Of a stretch of DNA of 64,000 nucleotides, positions 32,571 through 41,688 are shown one piece after another (the first letter of the stretch is position 1; the number at the start of each line of letters is the position of its first letter). The stretch is taken from assembly GCA_964531225.1 (NCBI GenBank), contig CAZHDB010000004.1, forward strand, positions 1 through 64,000, read 5' to 3'. The DNA comes from CAZHDB01 sp964531225. GTDB lineage: Archaea > Thermoproteota > Thermoprotei_A > Sulfolobales > Desulfurococcaceae. The translations under genes and the position numbers were made by a program. The notes below the pieces were generated by a model. It made no database searches and was not told the DNA's origin. It saw only the letters and a program-made list of their open reading frames with translations.

Positions 32571-33461
32571 TTATTTCGGGCTATAACTACTTTGATGGTT
32601 CTTTTCTTCTATAAAGTTAGTTATTCTATTAGCTAATTCATAGATTGCTCTTGCTGCTTCACCATCAGGATATTCCAATAGATAAGGCACACCCTTATCG
32701 ATAGCTTTACCAATAAGAGGATCTAGGGGAATACGTATTAGGAGATTAGTATTGTATTTCTTTGCTAACTCTTCACCTGTACTTTTCCCAAGTAGATAGT
32801 ATGTGGAACCACATTTTGGACATTTAAAATAACTCATATTCTCGACAATGCCTAATAGAGGTATTCTATTCTTTACGACAAAATTAATGGCTTTAGCTAC
32901 TACGGTTTCTGATAATATACTTGGTGCAGTAACTATTATTGCCCCGTCAAGATCGGATATGGTCTGTACAACTGTTATTGCCTCATCACCTGTACCAGGA
33001 GGTAAATCAATAACGAGATAATCTAGTTGGTTCCAAACTACTTTTGATAGGAATTCAAGTATAGCCCTAGATTTTAATGGACCACGCCAAATAAGTGGTA
33101 TATCTGGTTGTTCTAGTAAAAGATTTGTTGCTACGACCTTAACCCCTAAAGGTCCGCTAGCAGGTATTATACCCTCTTCATTAGCATATAGTCTAGCATT
33201 ATCCATTCCATATACAGTTGGTATAGATGAACCATGAATATCTGCATCAAGAAGTCCTACCTTATATCCCTTCTGAGCTAGTGCTAGTGAGAGCATTGAT
33301 GATACAAAAGTTTTACCAACTCCTCCTTTACCGCTTAAAACCATGATTTTATGCCGAATGTTTCTAAGCCTCCTTTTAGCCTCACCTATAAGAGCAAATA
33401 CTGTCTGAACTTGTTGAGCTCTATGTTCCTGTAATCTTTCCTCTACTTCTCGACTAGTCAT
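32571..33461 (-). CDS. Mrp/NBP35-family iron-sulfur carrier ATPase
   Basis: A 296-residue P-loop protein of the Mrp/ApbC group that carries and transfers 4Fe-4S clusters to apoproteins. GKGGVGKTFVSS is the deviant Walker A (about residue 45), DADIHGSSIP is switch I, LPPGTGDE is switch II, and CPKC near residue 215 is the cluster-holding pair. A basic helical N-terminus of about 40 residues precedes the core. No Fe-S assembly genes are adjacent. The ferredoxin-type enzymes in this window, such as IOR and the radical SAM protein, are the kind of client expected. Confidence 0.93.
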   Translation of the reverse strand: MTSREVEERLQEHRAQQVQTVFALIGEAKRRLRNIRHKIMVLSGKGGVGKTFVSSMLSLALAQKGYKVGLLDADIHGSSIPTVYGMDNARLYANEEGIIPASGPLGVKVVATNLLLEQPDIPLIWRGPLKSRAILEFLSKVVWNQLDYLVIDLPPGTGDEAITVVQTISDLDGAIIVTAPSILSETVVAKAINFVVKNRIPLLGIVENMSYFKCPKCGSTYYLLGKSTGEELAKKYNTNLLIRIPLDPLIGKAIDKGVPYLLEYPDGEAARAIYELANRITNFIEEKNHQSSYSPK

Positions 33462-33707
33462 ATCTTATCCACCCGAATTAAACATTCTTGATTTACATAA
33501 GGCAATAAGAATAGAATAAATCTATTGGTCAAAATACACTAGCATACATAGGGATTCATAATATTCTAGACAAGAGTTTATGCAATCCACTAAATTAGGT
33601 ATGCTATTCTTAAAATGTTCCAATAACTTCTTATATATCGAAAAACGTACATGATGTAGATAGAGAATTTACAATAATTTATCATATATCTAATGAGGAG
33701 ACTTAAT

Positions 33708-34667
33708 ATGAAGATATGCGCATCCGCACCCGCTAAGATAATCTGGTTTGGAGAACATTTTGTTGTACTTGGAAAACCTGCTATAGCTAGTTCTATTAAT
33801 CTTAAAGCCAGAGTATGTATAAGTAATTCAATAAATGACAAAATTATTATCGAGTCAAAGGATCTAGGTGTTAAATGTATTTATGGTAAAGACATTCCTA
33901 GAGAACTAATTCAATTTATACATATAGTTGAGTATTGTTTAAGTGAAAATATAATTACTAAGTTAAAACCTTTTCATGCAATAATAGAATCATCAATACC
34001 AATAGCTTCCGGTTTAGGCTCATCTGCATCTACAGCCGTAGCTTTCACAGCAGCCTTTCTAGCCTATCACGATGTTAGTTTTAATAGAGAACTTATTTCG
34101 AGGATTGCTTACGAAGCTGAGAAAATAGTTCACGCTAAGCCAAGTGGTATAGACAATACCATTGCATCTTACGGAGGCTTTTTAGTCTATCAAAAAGGAA
34201 GAATCCGTAGGATAAGGGTTAGATGGCCTAGGAAATTCCAATTGCTTATAGTGGATACTGGAATGCCTAGAAATACTGGTAAAGTAGTTAAAATGGTTCT
34301 TGAGAGATATCAAAGAAACGAGGACATAATGAAGTATATCTATATGGCTGCTGAAAAAATTGTAAGAAAAGCTATCAAATGTCTAAGGAGCGGAAATATT
34401 GAATGTATAGCGGAGCTTATGAATATAAATCACGGATTATTAGTAAGTCTCGGCATATCAACATATGAGATCGAATCCTTAGTACATAGGTCTATAATGT
34501 CTGGCGCATTAGCAGCTAAAATCACTGGTGCTGGAATGGGTGGATCAATTATTGTTTTAACTGATAGAATAAAATTAGACCATGTAATTAGAGCGATCTC
34601 TCCGTTGGCGTATAGAATAATACCAGCTTCACCAACTTCTCAAGGAGTTACAATAGAGAGACTATGA
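33708..34667 (+). CDS. mvk: Mevalonate kinase
   Basis: A GHMP kinase that phosphorylates mevalonate on the way to isoprenoid membrane lipids. It has KIIWFGEHFVVLGKPAIA at the N-terminus, IPIASGLGSSAS (ATP loop, about residue 105), GIDNTIASYGG with the catalytic Asp, and TGAGMGGSI near the C-terminus. At 319 residues the length is normal. ATG 33708 follows GAGGAG; ATG 33693 would place that site inside the gene. No other mevalonate-pathway gene is adjacent. Confidence 0.93.
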   Translation: MKICASAPAKIIWFGEHFVVLGKPAIASSINLKARVCISNSINDKIIIESKDLGVKCIYGKDIPRELIQFIHIVEYCLSENIITKLKPFHAIIESSIPIASGLGSSASTAVAFTAAFLAYHDVSFNRELISRIAYEAEKIVHAKPSGIDNTIASYGGFLVYQKGRIRRIRVRWPRKFQLLIVDTGMPRNTGKVVKMVLERYQRNEDIMKYIYMAAEKIVRKAIKCLRSGNIECIAELMNINHGLLVSLGISTYEIESLVHRSIMSGALAAKITGAGMGGSIIVLTDRIKLDHVIRAISPLAYRIIPASPTSQGVTIERL

Positions 34668-34708
34668 AAAATTACAATATAGATATATAATCTTCTTCCC
34701 TGAATTCT

Positions 34709-34766
34709 AAATTGATGATGTGAAAGGGTCTACTGATATATGATGATACTCCCATGGACTGAGTAC
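34709..34766 (+). ncRNA. C/D box guide sRNA (2'-O-methylation guide)
   Basis: All four boxes are present in order. Box C TGATGA is at 34713-34718, box D' CTGA at 34733-34736, box C' ATGATGA at 34740-34746 (perfect) and box D CTGA at 34759-34762. The guides are 14 nt (34719-34732) and 12 nt (34747-34758), and the D'-C' gap is 3 nt, as in archaeal sRNAs. By the box-plus-five rule the first guide would direct methylation of a C in UAGACCCUUUCACA and the second of a U in UCCAUGGGAGUA. The targets were not searched. The RNA ends within a few bases of the next gene's ATG. Confidence 0.8.
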
Positions 34767-34767
34767 C

Positions 34768-35121
34768 ATGAATTTTAAGAAAATAAGTATCAATGAATAT
34801 AATGCATTAAAAAAATTAATTGATGAATACAAGAATGAATTATATGCATACAATTCGCTAATTAAGAAATACGGATATTATCTTAAACCTTATCATGTTG
34901 TTACAAAGTATAGTGGTGGTAAAAAGATCGAATATGTGTACTATGGTAGATACTGGTATAAATTGAAATATATCTGTAGAAGAGGCAACACAAGTAAAAT
35001 TAAATGGATATATGTAGGCTCCGAAAAACCGTTACCCGACTTACCTGATCCTCCAAGGAATCCTTTGGAGGGCATTGTCCTAAAGATATGTGATAACTGC
35101 ATATATATCAAATATAAATAA
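34768..35121 (+). CDS. Hypothetical basic, tyrosine-rich protein
   Basis: A 117-residue protein with a helical N-terminus (about residues 8-45) and a beta-rich, Tyr- and Lys-rich remainder containing CRRG and CDNC near the end. The high positive charge suggests nucleic-acid binding. Its ATG lies five bases after box D of the C/D sRNA, so the sRNA occupies its 5' untranslated region or is processed from it. It converges on the sirtuin gene with one base between the stops. Family not recognised. Confidence 0.6.
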   Translation: MNFKKISINEYNALKKLIDEYKNELYAYNSLIKKYGYYLKPYHVVTKYSGGKKIEYVYYGRYWYKLKYICRRGNTSKIKWIYVGSEKPLPDLPDPPRNPLEGIVLKICDNCIYIKYK

Positions 35122-35122
35122 A

Positions 35123-35860
35123 TCATTTATATCTTAGTTTATTTTCTATTAAGCTCAATATTAAACTCATGATCTCTCCTGCCTTACCTCTAAGCTTATA
35201 ATCCGCTATAGGTGTTATTGCTGTATCTTCTATATTTATTTCAATAACCAATCCACCATGTTCTTTAACGATTAATGGTATATAAGCTGCAGGATACACT
35301 ATTCCACTAGTTCCAATAACAAGTATGGTATCTGCCCGACTAGCATATTTGATGGCTTTGTTCCACTCTTTGTCAGGTAATGGTTCGCCGAACCATACTA
35401 CATCGGGCCTCATGATCGAATTACATATGGGGCATTTAGGAGGTATATCTTTGGGTGGTTCTTTATATTCTATTTTAAAGTTACACTCTGTGCATCTAGC
35501 TCTCCTAATAGATCCGTGAAGCTCGACTACACACTTCGATCCAGCTAATCTATGGAGGCCATCGGTATTTTGAGTAATGACACACTTAAGTATACCCATA
35601 GATTCTAGCTTAGCTAAAGCTTTATGGGCCGGATTAGGCTTAGCTTTAAACACTATTTCCATTCGCCATTTATACCATTTCCAAACAAGTATAGGATCTC
35701 TATTAAATGCCTCAGGAGTAGCTAGTTCTTCGGGCCTGTACTTACTCCATAATCCATTCTTACCACGAAACGTTGGTATACCACTTTCCGCAGAAATACC
35801 TGCTCCAGTAAATGCTATTAAAAATTTTGAAGAAATAATAATGTTTACAACGTCTTCGAT
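35123..35860 (-). CDS. NAD-dependent protein deacylase, sirtuin (Sir2)
   Basis: A sirtuin that removes acyl groups from lysine using NAD, in archaea including the chromatin protein Alba. Read through the frame upstream of the first ATG (35662), the full core appears: FTGAGISAESGIPTFRG, then QNTDGLH with the catalytic His, four zinc cysteines (CTEC and CPIC), and IGTSG. ATG 35662 would delete the NAD-binding GAGIS segment. The frame is open only back to TAA 35867-35869 and contains no ATG, GTG or TTG before GAGIS. A GAGGTGAT lies at 35872-35879; ATC 35858-35860 is a candidate unusual start and gives about 245 residues, the normal length. Confidence 0.85.
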   Translation of the reverse strand: MEDVVNIIISSKFLIAFTGAGISAESGIPTFRGKNGLWSKYRPEELATPEAFNRDPILVWKWYKWRMEIVFKAKPNPAHKALAKLESMGILKCVITQNTDGLHRLAGSKCVVELHGSIRRARCTECNFKIEYKEPPKDIPPKCPICNSIMRPDVVWFGEPLPDKEWNKAIKYASRADTILVIGTSGIVYPAAYIPLIVKEHGGLVIEINIEDTAITPIADYKLRGKAGEIMSLILSLIENKLRYK

Positions 35861-35999
35861 TTTCGTTTACGATCACCTCTTAAGTCATATAATTATGTAA
35901 ACAATACTTATTGATATGGGTATCTGATATTTAAGCATGAGTTAAGGTAATTTTATTAGTAGTGGGATGATTTTCGTGATGATATTGGAGTGAAATAAA

Positions 36000-37124
36000 T
36001 TGGGAGTTACATTAATAAAGAATATAAGAAGATATATTGTTGGACAATATTTTATCGAAAATATAGATGTTGTATTCAATAATAGAGTTATGTGTATTGG
36101 CGAGTGTAATGATTATTCCTACGACGAAATGATAGAGGCAAGTAATTATGTTGCTTTACCTACACTGAACGATCATTATGTTTATTTACATGACTACCTA
36201 CATAGGCTTGGATTAACTAAAGATAATTTGTCAAGGAATGATATCTCTAAAACTATAGAGGCAATATGTTTGGAAAAAATATTAAACGGCATTTCCGGGA
36301 TTTTTATAGATCTCGGCTATACAACTTATTCGCTAACACTACAAGGTATATGCAAATACATGGAAGTACGGCTGGGACAAAGAGTAAACAATGAATTAAT
36401 TAGTGTATATAATAATTACATACCGATCATAGACGATAATATAGATCCTAATAATTTACCTTCATTAATTAAAGAGATTGAAAACGAAGTAATTTACCTA
36501 ATGTTCTTAGTTAGGAGAAGACATCCTTATGTAATCAAAGAAAAGACTGGCTTATGGCCTATGGCTTTCCTCGAAAAAAGTGGAGTTTTTGGATTGAATA
36601 AATATTACTACTTTATTGGATTAAATTGGATCTCTACAATGGATCTAGAAGTACTTAAGCATTATAGGGATCGGTCATCCATTATCTTGTTACCCTCTAA
36701 AACAATGTATATTGCTAATGGTGGATTTACTCCTTTATATGAGATTATTGAAACGTATAAAGTTAGAGTATTTTTGGGTACTAGTGGCTTAAATAGCAGT
36801 ATCTTAAATGAAGCTAAGCAAGCCCTTTTACTATATAGATATAATTACTGGGATCAACGACTTTCGATAGAACATATTAGGAAAACATTATTTCAGCAAG
36901 AGCATAGATTGTTTCGAAATAATTTTCTTGAGAAAGGATCTTTAGCTAACATAGTATTATACGATTCTTATATTAGTAAGTCCCGTAATCCATTACACTC
37001 GTTAATATTTAATGAAGTATATCCAGTCTATGTCTTTATTAAGGGAAGTAAGACGGTTTGTCCAAGGAATAAGTTGGATTTAATTAATAGATATAGGGAT
37101 CTATTGGTGGAAATTATTGATTAG
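36000..37124 (+). CDS. Degenerate amidohydrolase-like protein
   Basis: A 374-residue protein with the layout of a cyclic amidohydrolase/deaminase. A short beta domain lies at the start and end, and a barrel begins ALPTLNDHYVYLHDYLH where active relatives have a PGFVNxHxH motif. LPSKTMYIANGGFTPLYEI and FLGTSGLNSS match the later CPxSN and LGTDG motifs, and GSLANIVLYD the closing strand. The second His of HxH is Tyr and the metal Asp is Ser, so catalysis is doubtful. TTG 36000 follows GGAG. The next gene overlaps it, and mre11-rad50 follow. Confidence 0.65.
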   Translation: MGVTLIKNIRRYIVGQYFIENIDVVFNNRVMCIGECNDYSYDEMIEASNYVALPTLNDHYVYLHDYLHRLGLTKDNLSRNDISKTIEAICLEKILNGISGIFIDLGYTTYSLTLQGICKYMEVRLGQRVNNELISVYNNYIPIIDDNIDPNNLPSLIKEIENEVIYLMFLVRRRHPYVIKEKTGLWPMAFLEKSGVFGLNKYYYFIGLNWISTMDLEVLKHYRDRSSIILLPSKTMYIANGGFTPLYEIIETYKVRVFLGTSGLNSSILNEAKQALLLYRYNYWDQRLSIEHIRKTLFQQEHRLFRNNFLEKGSLANIVLYDSYISKSRNPLHSLIFNEVYPVYVFIKGSKTVCPRNKLDLINRYRDLLVEIID

Positions 37125-37641
37125 TAAAAGAACGTACTATATCCTAGGTTTAGCTGCGGTCTTAGTTGCACTAGTATCGCTTATCCTATCAATAATCATG
37201 TATACACTTGGCTTTTCTGAATACTTATGGTATTCATTTATATGGCTTGTAATTCTTGTCCTTGATATAATTGTATGGAAAACTCCTCCTAAACAACTAA
37301 AAGGTGGAGATTATAACAAGGTAATTAATAGTGGTGATACTGTAGTGGAGAATCTTTGTAGTGAACTTCGTGAAGCAGCGGAGCTAGTTTCAGTAATTTA
37401 TACTCTATCTACTACTACAATCAAAGGCTATAGTGTGTCTTTCAGAATGGATTCTCTCATGGCAAGATTATCAAAGATTTCCGATACCATTAATAATTAT
37501 TGTAGTGAGAATTGTAGAAATTACCTTAATAGTATCTTAGAAGGTGAAATGAGTAATAATATAGTAGAAGGCTTCTTAATATCATTAAATAATTGCATGG
37601 CCCGATATGAATGCGAATCAAATATTGTTATTGAAGATTAG
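37117..37641 (+). CDS. Hypothetical protein with two N-terminal membrane helices
   Basis: A 174-residue protein starting at TTG 37117, overlapping the previous gene by 8 bp. Residues about 7-55 form two membrane segments with a short loop; the remaining 115 residues are soluble, helical and contain several cysteines (NYCSENC, NNCMARYEC). It sits between the degenerate amidohydrolase and mre11 on the same strand, 17 bp before mre11, and may be co-transcribed. No family recognised. Confidence 0.6.
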   Translation: MISKRTYYILGLAAVLVALVSLILSIIMYTLGFSEYLWYSFIWLVILVLDIIVWKTPPKQLKGGDYNKVINSGDTVVENLCSELREAAELVSVIYTLSTTTIKGYSVSFRMDSLMARLSKISDTINNYCSENCRNYLNSILEGEMSNNIVEGFLISLNNCMARYECESNIVIED

Positions 37642-37658
37642 ATATATGGGTGTAGAGC

Positions 37659-38933
37659 TTGACGTTAATAGCGCACCTCTCGGATATCCATTTGGGCAAA
37701 AGACAATATAATATAGATTTCAGGGAGAATGATGTATATGAATTATTCAATGAGGCTATAGATATTATTTTAAAGGAACACATAAAGTTTGTTGTAATAT
37801 CCGGAGACTTATTTGATGAGTATAGGCCGAAAAATAAAGCATTAAAAATAGCTATTGACGGTTTTAGGAAACTTAGTGAACACGATACTAAAATAATTCT
37901 CATGCCTGGAGATCATGATATGCCTAGAAGTAGGGAGATGATTTCATTTCTAATATTTGAATCAATATTTGACAATGTAGTTTTATTAAGTACTCCAAAT
38001 GAATACCGGACTAAGTATATTGATTCTAATAACAAGGTGGCAATATATGCGATACCATATCTTAGAAATAAAATTAAAGCTAGGAAAACAATGCCTTTAT
38101 TCTTAGACTATGCTTCAGCGTTTTTTAGAGAACATAGAAATCTAAGGAAAATATTAATGGCACATTATAGTGTTGAAGAATTTTTCCCGTTTGACGCTAT
38201 GTTTAGTTTATCAGATTTACCTGCTGTGGACTATGCTGCATTTGGGCATATACACAATAGAATTTTAGGAGTTCTTCCCAAAGGAGGCATTATAGGTTAT
38301 CCCGGAAGCATTGATATATTTGATAGGAGAGACATAAGTGATTGGGAGAAGAATGGTAAAGGATTTTATATAGTTGATTTATCTAGAGAGCCCGATCTGT
38401 CTATGGTTCAGAAAATGGATCTTAATATAAGGCCTCAGTATAACATAGAAGCTGATAGATCAAGTATTTTGAGTCGTTTAAAAGCACTTATTAATGATTT
38501 GGATCCTAAAGCTAAGAGGCCTGTTATAGTCAATTTATCAATACGTATTAGGAGGGGAATGAGTCCCAACGTAAGGGACTTATACCGATTATTTAGAGAC
38601 GATATTGTTCTCAGGATCCATCCAATATTCATAGAGGAAGAAAAGAAAATCGATTATAGTACTATGGAAATTTTCGATGAAAAGGAGATTCTAAGTAAGT
38701 ATATGGATGCTCCTATGGATGTAGCTGATCTAGTATATGAATTAGTTGAGTCATTATCTAAAGGTGATATAGGAAGCCAGGAAATAATTGCTATGATTAA
38801 GTCTATAATGGAGAAATGGACAAAGGCAAAGAGTATTACTAAGATATCAATTGACACTTATAAAGATGTAGATACGCGAAATGGAGAAAAGAGTGTAATT
38901 AAAAGGAAAGATGGGTTATTGAAGTATCTGTAG
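37659..38933 (+). CDS. mre11: DNA double-strand-break repair nuclease Mre11
   Basis: The Mn-dependent nuclease that, with Rad50, processes DNA ends. Phosphoesterase motifs are in order: LSDIHLGKRQ (I), SGDLFDE (II), MPGDHDMPR (III, about residue 84), AHYSVEEF (IV) and FGHIHNR (V). Motif III reads GDHD rather than the usual GNHD, an Asn-to-Asp change at an active-site position. The C-terminal third should bind Rad50. It starts at TTG 37659 and rad50 follows 16 bp later. HerA and NurA are not in the window. Confidence 0.93.
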   Translation: MTLIAHLSDIHLGKRQYNIDFRENDVYELFNEAIDIILKEHIKFVVISGDLFDEYRPKNKALKIAIDGFRKLSEHDTKIILMPGDHDMPRSREMISFLIFESIFDNVVLLSTPNEYRTKYIDSNNKVAIYAIPYLRNKIKARKTMPLFLDYASAFFREHRNLRKILMAHYSVEEFFPFDAMFSLSDLPAVDYAAFGHIHNRILGVLPKGGIIGYPGSIDIFDRRDISDWEKNGKGFYIVDLSREPDLSMVQKMDLNIRPQYNIEADRSSILSRLKALINDLDPKAKRPVIVNLSIRIRRGMSPNVRDLYRLFRDDIVLRIHPIFIEEEKKIDYSTMEIFDEKEILSKYMDAPMDVADLVYELVESLSKGDIGSQEIIAMIKSIMEKWTKAKSITKISIDTYKDVDTRNGEKSVIKRKDGLLKYL

Positions 38934-38949
38934 TTCTTAGGTGTTAAGA

Positions 38950-41679
38950 ATGTTTCTAAAAATAAATAAAGTCATACTTCACGACTTCATTAGTCATCCT
39001 AGGACTGAGGTTTCTTTCGACTATGGCGTCACATCGATTATTGGAGAAAACGGTTCAGGTAAAACAAGCATTATGGATGCTGTTATAGTAGCGTTCGGAG
39101 GAAAAGAAGAGCTTAAGATTCGAGGTACATCAAAAAATCTTATACGAAGAGGTACTAGTGAAGCGCGTATTGCCGTAGAATTCAGTATTGGTGATCGTGT
39201 CTATTGTATTGAAAGAATTATTTCGAAACTAAGAACAGACTATACTAGAGTATTATATGAGGTAGTTGATGGTAAAAGGAAAATTATTGCCAGAGGCGAC
39301 AAGGTGGCAGAAGAACTAGAGAAAATACTTGGCCTAAAACCCTCAACCATTAATACTATAGCTATTCTTCGGCAAGGGAGACTCTATGAATTATTATCAC
39401 TTTTTACCTCAGGTAAGAAAAAGGCTAGACAAGAGCTAATTGATGAACTGCTTGGTCTGGATAAATATAGGAGGGCTTATGATAATATGGCAAAGCTTAT
39501 GCAAATCAATATTACTTTACCAGATGGTTCTAAAAACCTCTTTTCACCCACTCGAACAGATATACCAAAATTAAGATCTTATATTGAGACTAATGTTAAG
39601 AGAAGAAGAGAATTGGAAAATGAAATAAATAAGTACGAGAAGGAGCTTACAGAAGTAAATGATACAGTCAATAGACTATCTAATCAACTAGAAAATATTA
39701 GAAATAATTTGAACATTCTCCGTGAAAAGGAAAAGGCAATCAATGAACAAATAAAGCAATACGAAATCATTAAAAATGAGTACGAGAAACTACTTAAAGA
39801 AATTAATAACTTAGAAAAGAACCTCAAAGAATTGGAACCTAAATACAAGGAACTAAGTATAAAAGTAAAAGAATTTAGTAAGTATCAAAGACTAGCAGAG
39901 CTAATGATGCAGTTAGAAAATAATATGCTTTCACTAGAGAACATGAAGAAAGATTATGAGAAGTTAAAGAAGGACTACAATTTACTCAATGAAAGAATAA
40001 TGTTAGAAAAACAGGGCATTGTCGAGAAGATTAATAAATATAGAGAAGTTCTTGAAGGAATTAAGGAACTAAAATGGAAGGAAAATATCTTAAAAGACAA
40101 TATAGAGTATCTTCAGAAAAGAATTGATGCAAAAAGATCTGAAGCATCCCTTCTAGAGAAAGATATAAAGAAAATAATTGAAGAAATGGGTATTGAAACC
40201 TATGATATGATCGAAAGACAGAGGATCAAGCTTTACGAAAAACTACAATCAATAAGTGTAAGATTAGACGATTATAGAAGTAAATTGAGCGATATTGAAA
40301 AGGCAGGCGCTAAATGTCCGATTTGCGGAAGAAAACTTACGCCTGATCATAAGATGAAGTTGATTAAGGAATTTAATGATTTCATTAAGAAATTGACATA
40401 TGAAGAGAAACAGTTAAAGAGAGAACTTGAACAGGTTACTAAAAAACTAGAATCTATTAGACAACTCGAAAGGAAGCTTATGGATAAAAGATCTAGATTA
40501 GAAGCTTTACATAAGGAGATCGGGAATTTAGAGAAGGAACTATCTGAAAAGTCAAATGAACTAGATCTTACGGTAAGAAAATTAAAGGAGTTGGAAAAGG
40601 AATATGAATCTCTTAAGAAATTAGACATTGAAAAATTGGAAAATTATTATAATGAGTTATTAGTAAAAACTACAGAATATAATCTGAGCGATCTGGGTTC
40701 TCTAAAGAAAAAATTAACTGAATTAGAGAATAAGATAAAAGAATTAGAGCAATTAGTTAAAGAAGGCTTCAATGTACTAGCTAAAGAGACAAAACTAACT
40801 ATTGAGAAAGTGTTTCAAAATTTCACTCGTCTAAGGAATGATATAATAGAAGGTAAGAAGATGTATGAAGAATTATCTAAAGAATTGTCTAAAATTGAGG
40901 GTATACTGACAATAACGAAGTCGAATATACATGATAAAAGAAAAAGATTAGAGTCACTAGAAATTAGGTTAAAAACTTATGATCCGATCAAATTATATAG
41001 TGAAAAGGAGATTATTGAAAAAGAGATCAGGAAGTTTATGGATCTAGAGGAGAAGATTAGTAATGAATTAATAAAATGGTCTGGTAAGAAGAAGGCCATA
41101 GAAGAGATCCTTATTAGAGATAAAGATCAACTTAAGAAAATATATGAATTCCTCGATAATGCTATAGATGCATATAAGATCTTATCTCTAGCATATTATC
41201 TTAGAGAAAATGTACTGAACTATGAAAAAGCGCCTGCAGAAATAAGGAAGTACGTAATTAAGCTTCTTGAGAAAGAAACCAGTAGCATTCTTGAACAGTT
41301 TGAACTTGACTATACTGCTATAAGATTTACAAATGATCTTGGTGTTGAAGTATATTCATCACGTGGTACAGCGTATACCTTATCAGAACTTAGTGGGGGA
41401 GAACAGATCGCTGTCATACTTGCCATCATACTTGGTTTGCATAAGATTATTGGTAAAGGTAGATTAGGTATTTTAGCACTCGATGAGCCGACTATCTATC
41501 TTGATGAGGAAAGAAGAAAGAAACTTATAGAAGTTATAAAGAACTTTAGGGGAGGACATATTATTCCACAGTTAATTGTTATAACGCATAATAGGGAAGT
41601 TGTTAATGCATCTGATCAGGTATATGAAGTTGTAAAAGAACCAAGTGGTTCAAAAGTATCAATTCTTGAACAAATATAG
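38950..41679 (+). CDS. rad50: DNA double-strand-break repair ATPase Rad50
   Basis: An SMC-like ATPase of about 909 residues that tethers DNA ends with Mre11. Walker A GENGSGKTS is near residue 35. Two long coiled-coil arms span about 190-720, interrupted by the zinc hook CPIC at about residue 455. The C-terminal lobe has the signature LSGGEQIAVILA and Walker B ILALDEPT. ATG 38950 is chosen because AGGTG lies at 38939-38943; GTG 38941 overlaps that site. It is in an operon with mre11. Confidence 0.95.
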   Translation: MFLKINKVILHDFISHPRTEVSFDYGVTSIIGENGSGKTSIMDAVIVAFGGKEELKIRGTSKNLIRRGTSEARIAVEFSIGDRVYCIERIISKLRTDYTRVLYEVVDGKRKIIARGDKVAEELEKILGLKPSTINTIAILRQGRLYELLSLFTSGKKKARQELIDELLGLDKYRRAYDNMAKLMQINITLPDGSKNLFSPTRTDIPKLRSYIETNVKRRRELENEINKYEKELTEVNDTVNRLSNQLENIRNNLNILREKEKAINEQIKQYEIIKNEYEKLLKEINNLEKNLKELEPKYKELSIKVKEFSKYQRLAELMMQLENNMLSLENMKKDYEKLKKDYNLLNERIMLEKQGIVEKINKYREVLEGIKELKWKENILKDNIEYLQKRIDAKRSEASLLEKDIKKIIEEMGIETYDMIERQRIKLYEKLQSISVRLDDYRSKLSDIEKAGAKCPICGRKLTPDHKMKLIKEFNDFIKKLTYEEKQLKRELEQVTKKLESIRQLERKLMDKRSRLEALHKEIGNLEKELSEKSNELDLTVRKLKELEKEYESLKKLDIEKLENYYNELLVKTTEYNLSDLGSLKKKLTELENKIKELEQLVKEGFNVLAKETKLTIEKVFQNFTRLRNDIIEGKKMYEELSKELSKIEGILTITKSNIHDKRKRLESLEIRLKTYDPIKLYSEKEIIEKEIRKFMDLEEKISNELIKWSGKKKAIEEILIRDKDQLKKIYEFLDNAIDAYKILSLAYYLRENVLNYEKAPAEIRKYVIKLLEKETSSILEQFELDYTAIRFTNDLGVEVYSSRGTAYTLSELSGGEQIAVILAIILGLHKIIGKGRLGILALDEPTIYLDEERRKKLIEVIKNFRGGHIIPQLIVITHNREVVNASDQVYEVVKEPSGSKVSILEQI

Positions 41680-41688
41680 TTTGTACTT

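Noticed and set aside
35960..36000. GTGATGA box-C-like sequence before the amidohydrolase-like gene
   Set aside because: No CTGA at a suitable distance on that strand; probably chance in a leader.
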